6,487 nt of DNA from positions 1 through 6,487 of the forward strand of contig JBPCWA010000268.1 in the NCBI GenBank assembly GCA_051009975.1. The letters run 5' to 3'. Shown one piece after another: positions 1 through 5,843 of the stretch (its first letter is position 1; each line of letters opens with the position of its first letter). A model generated the notes under the pieces. The model ran no database searches. It saw only the letters and a program-made list of their open reading frames with translations, and was not told the origin of the DNA. The stretch is from Tectiglobus sp051009975 (GTDB taxonomy: Bacteria > Pseudomonadota > Alphaproteobacteria > Rhizobiales > Hyphomicrobiaceae). The translations under genes and the position numbers were made by a program.

Positions 1-862
1 GCTGCAGGTCTGATTGGAGGATCGCGTAAACAGCGCGTCCGTTGGTCGTCAGATACAATTTCTACGGTCATTTGGTGCCAACGTCGGCATACGGATCAGT
101 GCTGTGCTCAAGTCCGGCTTGTGCCGCTTTTTCTCGAAAGGACTACAGTGAGAAAACGTCGTGGCAGTGTCGCCCAGTCATCCACAAGTTTCGCCATATG
201 CGCAGAAGCGGGGCACCTCATTCTCATAATCGACGTACGTCGTATCGCATCGCGCTTCTCCAACAATCCAAAGGATCACCTTAGGTCAACAGCAAGGGTA
301 GAATTCAAGGCTGGTGCGGATGATCAGGAAATCACCCACGACGGGCTCGCAAATAGAGGAATAGAAAGCCAAATCACCATTCGAGACGAGTTGTCCGGAC
401 CTCCATAACGTGAAGGCGGGCAGCATCGCATCGCTGATTGCCTTGCCGAACCTACGCGACATGTAAGCCACCGTCAGCTGGATCAAAACTGGAAGCAATG
501 CACAGAAAGTTACCAGGCCATTGAATAGCATGCCTATAAACACACACTAAACGATCACTTGCCCGAAGTCGGCGATCCCGCTCATAGAGCAATACAAGGG
601 TTTGTTGCTGAATGCGCCGCGGTCGGTCGCTTTTGTGAAAATTGAACAGTGGACGTCTTGCCGTGTGGGGACTCTTCTGCCACATCTTTGACAGAGATTG
701 GTTCGACAGTATTTGCGACCGGGCAGACATGGCCAACAAACTTCGAGCACTTGGAAGCGAGTGTTGCGGAAGGAGCTGAAGCTTGGTCAATGTGCGGGGC
801 ACAACGTTCTTAGACTAGGATTTGCTGAGTGGGGTTAGCTAGTCCGGGGCGTTTCGGGGTTA
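1..862. other. Region without an assignable gene; possible decayed coding DNA
   Basis: I recognise no protein family here in any frame. The plus-strand frame 1 is open from the left edge to a TAA at 406-408 (135 codons), so it could be the 3' end of a gene starting outside the window. Its translation is rich in Arg and Ser, shows no known motif, and has no third-position GC bias. On the minus strand one frame runs from about 780 to 286, interrupted by a single TAG at 547-549. Its first part has clustered cysteines (CWPCLPGRKYCRTNLCQRC), and the part after the TAG begins with a hydrophobic stretch that could be a membrane helix. Neither has a convincing ribosome binding site. The region could be decayed genes or plain intergenic DNA with chance open frames. 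Confidence 0.35.
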
Positions 863-892
863 TTTCCACGCACAGGGGCGATCTGGTATATC
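863..892 (+). promoter_or_regulatory. Weak candidate promoter for the membrane-protein gene
   Basis: TTTCCA at 863-868 (a poor -35) is followed after 18 bp by TATATC at 887-892. The TGG just before it resembles an extended -10 element. It lies about 60 bp upstream of the ATG at 954, a plausible distance. The match to the sigma-70 consensus is partial, and alphaproteobacterial promoters are hard to call by eye. Confidence 0.25.
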
Positions 893-898
893 ATGAGA

Positions 899-916
899 GT
901 AACGCTTTTGCGTTGC
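899..916 (+). promoter_or_regulatory. Leader hairpin upstream of the membrane-protein gene
   Basis: GTAACGC (899-905) and GCGTTGC (910-916) pair over 7 bp, with one G-U pair and a TTTT loop. It sits between the candidate -10 and the Shine-Dalgarno-like run AAGGGGGG at 937-944, so it would lie in the 5' leader. It has no T-run after it and is unlikely to terminate transcription. Its function is unknown. Confidence 0.3.
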
Positions 917-953
917 CCGACCATGTATTGCGTCACAAGGGGGGCTGGGTTGT

Positions 954-2528
954 ATGAACGAGTACGAGAAGTCCGCACTGCGTTCCTCGCCTAATACGAG
1001 GTCCGCGCTTGTCCCGATGACCGCGGGCGACTATCGCGAACCTTTAGCTCTTCACCAAGAATCGAGCGACGATTTGGTGAACCAACTGGTTGGCGGATTG
1101 GTTCAGGTGGATCGTCAAGATCCCAATATGACTGGAACCTTCGCTGAAGCGACTGCAAACCGATTGGGGCGCACATATAGCATCGATGACGAAGAGATCG
1201 ATGAGCCGCCAGTTCCCATACCCACCATATGGCGTGGTGATTCACCCGCAGAAGAAACATCATGGTATGCTGAACAGTTACGCGCTTCGGCGTATGGCTT
1301 CGTCATTGGTCTGTTCGTCGTCATCCCTGCAGTGTTGCTGCTGACTGGACAGGCAGAAAGGCTTCCAAGTTGGACCAGCGTGCAAGACACTGACGACAAG
1401 CCAAACTCGTCCCGCATTGTCGCATCGAGACATGACACCGAACCGCAAATTGCGACATTATCAGTTAGGACGACGACCATTGAAACCCGTGCACCATCCG
1501 CAAGGGATCAGCGTTTGGACGGCAAACGCACAATAGAGGCATCGTCGAGTCGTTTGGGTCAACCAGTTCACTTTGTGCAAACCGATGACGGTGCGTCTCG
1601 TAGACTAACTACGGACATCTCTTCTACCCGCTCGCTTCCAACGAACCGCGCTCCTCAATCAGCTCCACAGCCCCCTCGGCATCAAGAGCGCATACAGCAA
1701 ACCTCGAAAGTTGGAAATGTCTCCCGCGATACGCTGAAGGCCGGCCAAGCCCCTACCGTAGCAAACAAATCTATACCTATTTCCGAAAAAGCGAGTATGG
1801 GCATACCACGCTTTCATACTGCTGACTTGGTGGGGCAAGAGAAATTGACAACGGACCGCCCGTCTACAGGTTCGTTTTCAAGAGTAGGATCATCTGCGAA
1901 CACAAAACCCAAACGTTCGGATGCGCCTGAAGCAGGTCATGCTCGCTCGGCACAGATCCAAACGACAGGGCCAAACAATACCGCAGCGGATCTCGAGGCA
2001 CACACGCGTGTTGTCGAGGTCAGCCCAACGACAAGCGCGCTGCTTCGCGCCCCAACACTTGAATCACATTCTGTCGCATCCGGGCCACGTGATGCAGTGC
2101 GACGAGTTACAGATCAAGACCAGCATAATCGCACTGCAAGTATGCGCATCGAGACTTCCCCGGGGATTTCGAGCCAAGCAACCACAACACGGTCGCCAGG
2201 CACAATTCACCTGCCAAATTCGCATTCCCAACAGAGCCGATCAACCGCACTTGCTGCCACTTCAACTCCAGACACCGTTGTTGTGGCGCGTGAACTCATT
2301 GCCAACGACGACGTTACTCGAGCACGCATTGTGTTGGCACGACTCGCCAGCCAGGGAAATGCCGATGCGGTATTTTTGCTTGCTGAGACATTTGACCCGA
2401 ATGTCCTAGCGGCCTGGGGCAAAGATGGCCAGGTGGCTGATCCCGATAAAGCGCGGATGTTTTATTCGATGGCGCTCAGCGAGGGCGTAACGGCAGCCCA
2501 AAGCCGTCTCTCTAGTCTCTCCCAGTGA
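954..2528 (+). CDS. Single-pass membrane protein with long disordered linker and C-terminal Sel1/TPR-like domain
   Basis: The protein has 524 residues. Residues 1-110 are polar and acidic in places (DDEEIDE near 78-84) and probably cytoplasmic. One hydrophobic helix spans about 113-132 (AYGFVIGLFVVIPAVLLLTG). Residues 135-435 are low-complexity, rich in Ser, Thr, Arg, Gln and Pro, and probably disordered and periplasmic. Residues 441-522 form a helical Sel1/TPR-like unit: ARIVLARLASQGNADAVFLL, then the hallmark DPNVLAAWGKDG, then DPDKARMFYSMALSEG. This C-terminal unit is familiar from rhizobial membrane proteins and is expected to bind another protein. The ATG at 954 follows AAGGGGGG at 937-944, which supports the start. 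The partner and process are unknown; an envelope or cell-wall role is inference. The linker has few recognisable features and probably diverges fast. The gene stands alone, 340 bp before the next plus-strand gene. Existence is near certain; function is not. Confidence 0.9.
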   Translation: MNEYEKSALRSSPNTRSALVPMTAGDYREPLALHQESSDDLVNQLVGGLVQVDRQDPNMTGTFAEATANRLGRTYSIDDEEIDEPPVPIPTIWRGDSPAEETSWYAEQLRASAYGFVIGLFVVIPAVLLLTGQAERLPSWTSVQDTDDKPNSSRIVASRHDTEPQIATLSVRTTTIETRAPSARDQRLDGKRTIEASSSRLGQPVHFVQTDDGASRRLTTDISSTRSLPTNRAPQSAPQPPRHQERIQQTSKVGNVSRDTLKAGQAPTVANKSIPISEKASMGIPRFHTADLVGQEKLTTDRPSTGSFSRVGSSANTKPKRSDAPEAGHARSAQIQTTGPNNTAADLEAHTRVVEVSPTTSALLRAPTLESHSVASGPRDAVRRVTDQDQHNRTASMRIETSPGISSQATTTRSPGTIHLPNSHSQQSRSTALAATSTPDTVVVARELIANDDVTRARIVLARLASQGNADAVFLLAETFDPNVLAAWGKDGQVADPDKARMFYSMALSEGVTAAQSRLSSLSQ

Positions 2529-2533
2529 GCCTC

Positions 2534-2550
2534 GCTGGAAACGCTCCAGC
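2534..2550 (+). terminator. Weak hairpin after the membrane-protein gene
   Basis: GCTGGA (2534-2539) and TCCAGC (2545-2550) form a perfect 6-bp stem with a 5-nt loop, starting 5 bp after the stop codon. There is no T-run behind it, so it may only be a 3'-end-stabilising structure or part of a Rho-dependent end. Confidence 0.3.
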
Positions 2551-2771
2551 CAAACGGCACTGGCGTGCTGGCAGGCCGCTCAATTAAAACAATCTTCCGG
2601 CGACACGTGCACGCACATGCGTCCTAGTTCGTCGACAAAAGTCTCTCGCGAGCGCGCACTCACCTCGGTTGCGATAGTCTCGGACTTGAGCGGTAAAACA
2701 AGAGAATTATTTCTTCTCTCGTCATGTCACGACTGAGACAGCCTTTTAGAACAACCCATGTCATGTTGATT
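2551..2771. other. Intergenic stretch with no gene seen
   Basis: This is the larger part of the 340-bp gap between the two plus-strand genes. I see no supported reading frame in it. It includes an AT-rich patch at 2701-2719 where AGAGAA and TTCTCT could pair over 6 bp around a 7-nt loop. The heptamer CATGTCA occurs at 2723-2729 and again at 2757-2763, which may be chance. The AT content rises towards the promoter side of the small secreted-protein gene. Confidence 0.5.
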
Positions 2772-2814
2772 TTATCAGCGACAGCTAAACACCATCGCCA
2801 TAGGCTGTCGATAA
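2772..2814 (+). promoter_or_regulatory. Inverted repeat upstream of the small secreted-protein gene
   Basis: CGACAGC (2779-2785) is matched by its exact reverse complement GCTGTCG (2804-2810), 18 bp apart. TTAT (2772-2775) and ATAA (2811-2814) extend the pairing outside a 3-nt bulge. It ends 54 bp before the ATG at 2869. It could be an operator for a dimeric regulator or an RNA stem-loop in a long leader. The sequence alone cannot decide between them. Confidence 0.4.
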
Positions 2815-2821
2815 TCAGAAA

Positions 2822-2848
2822 GATGGGCAAAATTGAATGAGTCCCATC
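2822..2848 (+). promoter_or_regulatory. Second inverted repeat, next to the ribosome binding site
   Basis: GATGGG (2822-2827) and CCCATC (2843-2848) can pair over 6 bp around a 15-nt AT-rich loop. It lies 7 bp before the AAAGG (2856-2860) that serves as Shine-Dalgarno for the ATG at 2869. This position would suit control of translation or mRNA stability, but the stem is short and may be chance. Confidence 0.28.
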
Positions 2849-2868
2849 GATAAACAAAGGTGAATTTT

Positions 2869-3171
2869 ATGAACATTAAAAGTATTGTTGGATTAGCTGT
2901 AGCACTAGCCACGATTAGTTTTGTCGCGGTTTCTAACGCAAATGCTGCTGGTCCATCGGTTGCAGCCCTTGCGCAAACCGAGACCGCGGCAAGCAATAGT
3001 ATCGTTCAAGTGGGGCGTAGAGGGGGGCACCGAAGGTGGCGCGGCAAATGGTATTTCCGCAAATTCGGGCATGGCTTCGGCTGCGGACACTACTATAGAA
3101 AATGGAAGCGAACTGGTCGCCCCTTCTGGAAGCACAAGTTCTTTGTTTGCCGGCATCACCATTACTACTAG
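2869..3171 (+). CDS. Small secreted basic His/aromatic-rich protein, function unknown
   Basis: The protein has 100 residues. The ATG at 2869 is preferred over the in-frame GTG at 2860 because AAAGG at 2856-2860 sits 8 nt before it and because MNIKSIVG gives a standard signal-peptide start. Residues 1-26 look like a Sec signal peptide: Lys4, a hydrophobic core, and an ANA/AG cleavage site after residue 26. Residues 27-48 are a short neutral linker. Residues 49-100 are highly basic and aromatic (GGHRRWRGKWYFRKFGHGFG), with two cysteines (Cys72 and Cys94) that could form a disulfide, and the tail HHHYY. The pattern CG-x-YY...TG...FW...C resembles small uncharacterised exported proteins of Hyphomicrobiales; I infer this from pattern only. 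Possible roles include binding nucleic acid, metal or anionic envelope polymers, but none is shown. Leader inverted repeats suggest regulated expression. Confidence 0.8.
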   Translation: MNIKSIVGLAVALATISFVAVSNANAAGPSVAALAQTETAASNSIVQVGRRGGHRRWRGKWYFRKFGHGFGCGHYYRKWKRTGRPFWKHKFFVCRHHHYY

Positions 3172-3233
3172 TGCGTAGGGCGCCGTGGTTTAGCTTGCCT
3201 ATCGATTCTCGGCCGCGCCGACACGGTGCTCTA

Positions 3234-3259
3234 AGCCCCTAACACTTGTGTTGGGGGCT
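3234..3259. terminator. Hairpin between convergent genes, candidate bidirectional terminator
   Basis: AGCCCCTAACAC (3234-3245) and GTGTTGGGGGCT (3248-3259) pair over 12 bp with one T-G wobble. The two-base centre means the real loop is probably 4-6 nt. It is GC-rich at the base and lies between the plus-strand stop at 3171 and the minus-strand stop at 3366. Neither side has an immediate T-run (the nearest plus-strand one is TTTT at 3274), so termination is likely but not textbook. Confidence 0.6.
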
Positions 3260-3365
3260 GCGCGACGGTCAAATTTTCTGAAAACGACAGGGGGGAGAAG
3301 GAGCTTAAACACCGACGAGTTCGTCGATTGCGCACTCATCACAGACGCGACACTTTTTGCCGCGC

Positions 3366-4010
3366 TCAAATTCCAGAAGCCTCCACACTTTTGAGCTCGC
3401 GCGGCTTCGCTTCGAGTAGAACTATTCGGACAAGCAATTTTTGGGTAGCGTTCTCGACAACAGCTTGATCAAATTTTTTCGGAATGTGCTGTTGGCAATT
3501 CACATCCCAACCTACGAGGGTGAAATGGTAGACTCGCTCCGGGTTCGCTTGATCGTTGCGAGGAACCAACCGCTCTATAAGAGTGTGATCGTTCTCGAGT
3601 ACTGTAATTCTGCCCTTAAGTTTGACGCAAAGGTGGATCATATAGTCCATCAAGAAGATGCGTGCCTGGTCATTCTCCGCCAAGTTTCCAGTAGTGATGT
3701 ACTGCCGGTTACCTGCGTAATTCACAAATCCCAAAGTACGTGACCCAACACGCGCAGAAATCCCTTTGGACCGCCACGGTGCTGGATGTAGGGTTGACCA
3801 TAACTTGAAGCCGTACCAAGGTAGAAACCTGTCCCTGCTAGCAATGAACTTTGCAAGATTGTTTGTTGTTTCAGTTGGCCAGTGGTCTTGCCACATGCGC
3901 TCTCCCGTGAGTGATCGACTTCCTCGTCGTTCCTGGGCGCGTTTGACGGACTCTGAGAATGCAACGTCAGAATAATATTTATTGCTCGTAGCCCGATATA
4001 CTTTTGTCAT
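3366..4010 (-). pseudogene. Pyridoxamine-5'-phosphate-oxidase-like FMN split-barrel protein with two compensating frameshifts
   Basis: The family is flavin-binding split-barrel proteins related to PNPOx; the substrate of this branch is unknown. From the ATG at 4010, residues 1-62 match the family start (FSESVKRAQERRGSR; then LAKFIASRDRF). Residues 63-88 of this frame match nothing, whereas the next frame over the same DNA encodes the conserved FYLGTASSYG and QPYIQHRGGPKGFLRVLG. From about residue 90 the first frame is right again: RTLGFVNYAGNRQYITTGNL, FLMDY, and WDVNCQQHIP near the C-terminus. The break points lie at AAA 3825-3827 (one extra base) and CCC 3744-3746 (one base missing), both in three-base runs. 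The frame stays open, so an automatic caller would report an intact protein, perhaps from the GTG at 4064 (232 residues). I prefer 4010 because MTKVY fits the family start. The cause is either real decay or two sequencing errors. It lies 111 bp downstream of guaA on the same strand. Confidence 0.78.
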
Positions 4011-4032
4011 CCCAAATCCATTAACTCGTGAG

Positions 4033-4054
4033 ACACGGAACCGGTCCTGTGCCA
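4033..4054. promoter_or_regulatory. Imperfect palindrome upstream of the FMN split-barrel gene
   Basis: A 22-bp imperfect palindrome is centred on ACCGGT. Eight of its eleven base pairs are complementary. It ends 22 bp before the chosen ATG at 4010, where an operator or leader structure could lie. It overlaps the coding sequence if the longer 4064 start is used. No known operator is recognised. Confidence 0.2.
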
Positions 4055-4121
4055 ACCCCATCACGGCAATCTATGCGCCTCTGCGCAGCGATGCCTGGTT
4101 CCTTACTACGATGGCCGAACC

Positions 4122-5669
4122 CTACTCCCACTCGATAGTGCCTGGCGGCTTGGATGTGATGTCAAACACGACGCGATTGATACCCGTCACCTCGTTGATG
4201 ATCCTTGTGGCAACGCGACTGAGGATTTGGTGTGGAATGGGATAAAAATCAGCAGTCATGCCGTCCGTCGATATGACCGCCCGAAGAGCACAAACGTGAT
4301 CGTAGGTTCGAGCATCTCCCATGACGCCCACTGTTTTAACAGGTAGCAATACCGCAAATGCTTGCCAGATCTCGTCATAGAGCGACGCATTGCGGATTTC
4401 CTCAAGATAGATGGCGTCGGCTTTTTTGAGAATGTCGAGTCTTTCTCGGGTGACCGGTCCTGGAATGCGAATTGCAAGACCCGGCCCTGGAAAGGGATGG
4501 CGGCCCACAAAATCTTCAGGCATACCAAGTTCGCGCCCAAGTGTCCTAACTTCATCCTTGAACAATTCGCGCAACGGTTCGACAAGTTTTAAGTTCATTC
4601 GATCAGGCAGGCCGCCAACGTTGTGATGCGACTTGATCGTAACCGATGGACCACCTGTGAATGAAACACTCTCGATGACATCCGGATAGAGCGTTCCTTG
4701 AGCTAGGAAGTCTGCACCACCTAATTTTTGAGCCTCGCTTTCGAAGGTTTCAATGAACAAGCGACCAATGGTTTTTCTTTTTTCTTCAGGATCGGTGATG
4801 CCGCAAAGGGCGTCGATAAACAATTTAGAAGCGTCAACGTGGATTAAAGGAGTGTTGTAGTGGCCGCGAAAGAGCGAAACGACCTCTTGGGCTTCATTGA
4901 GGCGCATGAGGCCGTGGTCGACGAAGATACACGTCAATTGATCGCCAATAGCTTCATGAAGCAGAACAGCGACAACCGATGAATCTACACCACCAGATAA
5001 ACCGCAAACTACTCGTCCAGTCCCAACCTGTGCTCGAATTTGCCCAATGGCGTGGGTTTTGAAATGCGCCATGGACCAATTGCCAGCCAGCCCAGCGATG
5101 TGGCGTGCAAAATTGGATAGGAGGCGCCCACCATCCGGCGTGTGTGCCACCTCTGGGTGGAATTGGACCGCGTAGAGTTTACGAACCGGGTCTGCGATGG
5201 CGGCAAATGGCGCTCCTTTTGAAACGCCCACGACCTGAAATCCTTCTGGAAGTCGGGTTACTCGGTCCCCATGGCTCATCCAAACCTGTTTTTTGTCTCC
5301 CACCGCCCAAATGCCCTCGACTAAAGGACACTCTGAAACTATCTCCAGTTCTGCTCGACCAAATTCTCGATGATGTCCACTCTCAACCTCGCCTCCTAGT
5401 TGAGAGACCATGGTCTGCTCGCCGTAGCAGATGCCTAATACTGGTAGCTCTGAGTTAAATACCCATTCTGGAGCGCGTGGCGTCCCCATGTCCGTCACGC
5501 TCGACGGCCCACCTGACAAAATTATTGCATTGGGTTGTAAGTGCTCCAAAACGTTTTCGGCAGCATTGTACGGAACGATCTCCGAATAAACGCCAGCCTC
5601 ACGAACCCGCCTGGCGATGAGTTGCGTTACCTGACTCCCAAAGTCGATGATGAGAATTGTTTCGGTCAC
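4122..5669 (-). CDS. guaA: GMP synthase (glutamine-hydrolysing)
   Basis: The enzyme converts XMP, ATP and glutamine to GMP, AMP, pyrophosphate and glutamate, the last step of de novo GMP synthesis in the cytoplasm. The 515 residues are full length for the family. Residues 1-195 form the class I glutaminase, with DFGSQVTQLIARR at 9-21, LSGGPSSV at 51-58, Cys81 in GICYGEQ, and His171 and Glu173 in QFHPE. The ATP-pyrophosphatase domain follows, with P-loop SGGVDSS at 225-231 and AQGTLYPDVIES at 323-334. HPFPGPGLAIR at 391-401 leads into the C-terminal dimerisation domain, which ends in the usual KPP-x-TIEWE. All catalytic residues are present. The start is GTG at 5669: the frame upstream reaches a stop with no other ATG, GTG or TTG, although the ribosome binding site is weak (GGGA at some distance). 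A 174-bp gap separates it from the hydrolase, and I see no purine riboswitch motif in it. Confidence 0.98.
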   Translation of the reverse strand: MTETILIIDFGSQVTQLIARRVREAGVYSEIVPYNAAENVLEHLQPNAIILSGGPSSVTDMGTPRAPEWVFNSELPVLGICYGEQTMVSQLGGEVESGHHREFGRAELEIVSECPLVEGIWAVGDKKQVWMSHGDRVTRLPEGFQVVGVSKGAPFAAIADPVRKLYAVQFHPEVAHTPDGGRLLSNFARHIAGLAGNWSMAHFKTHAIGQIRAQVGTGRVVCGLSGGVDSSVVAVLLHEAIGDQLTCIFVDHGLMRLNEAQEVVSLFRGHYNTPLIHVDASKLFIDALCGITDPEEKRKTIGRLFIETFESEAQKLGGADFLAQGTLYPDVIESVSFTGGPSVTIKSHHNVGGLPDRMNLKLVEPLRELFKDEVRTLGRELGMPEDFVGRHPFPGPGLAIRIPGPVTRERLDILKKADAIYLEEIRNASLYDEIWQAFAVLLPVKTVGVMGDARTYDHVCALRAVISTDGMTADFYPIPHQILSRVATRIINEVTGINRVVFDITSKPPGTIEWE

Positions 5670-5843
5670 GAATATCTTTGTCCCGCTATGCTTCGCCGTG
5701 GTGTGCGCCAGGCGGAAGGTTTCTATCTATTCGGCCAACCCGTTTTCTTGCCTATCTGCGAAGTTGAAGTCGGTGGCAAGCCAAAAACGGTGGCGTAGAG
5801 GCCTCATTGGTTGAGTTGCCTACGATAGCTGTCTGGTCGTGTT
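5670..5843 (-). other. Gap between the hydrolase gene and guaA
   Basis: This 174-bp gap would hold the guaA leader and perhaps its promoter. On the minus strand it includes a TTTTT run after GCCACCG, with a second GCCACCG shortly after (a short direct repeat). I find no convincing -35/-10 pair, strong hairpin or RNA gene. Whether guaA has its own promoter or is read from the hydrolase gene is open. Confidence 0.4.

Noticed and set aside
452..802. 116-residue minus-strand frame
   Set aside because: It shows no recognisable motif or ribosome binding site and overlaps the alternative cysteine-containing frame; neither can be confirmed.
1921..2409. Long plus-strand frame inside the membrane-protein gene
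   Set aside because: It is a shadow in another frame of the low-complexity linker; it has no motif and no ribosome binding site, and the main frame ends in a recognisable Sel1-like domain.
2921..3178. Alternative plus-strand frame over the small secreted-protein gene
   Set aside because: It starts inside the gene and has no ribosome binding site, while the chosen frame has a signal peptide and a Shine-Dalgarno.
3289..3303. Strong Shine-Dalgarno-like purine run (AGGGGGGAGAAGGAG)
   Set aside because: No start codon follows within a usable distance. On the minus strand it is a C/T-rich tract after the FMN gene, which might help Rho-dependent termination, but this cannot be shown.
3313..3326. 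Short palindrome CGACGAGTTCGTCG
   Set aside because: The 6-bp arms with a 2-bp centre are common by chance in GC-rich DNA and are not tied to any gene start.
5670..5843. Possible purine riboswitch ahead of guaA
   Set aside because: I could not find the paired stems and conserved loop sequences expected of a purine or PRPP/ppGpp-type riboswitch.
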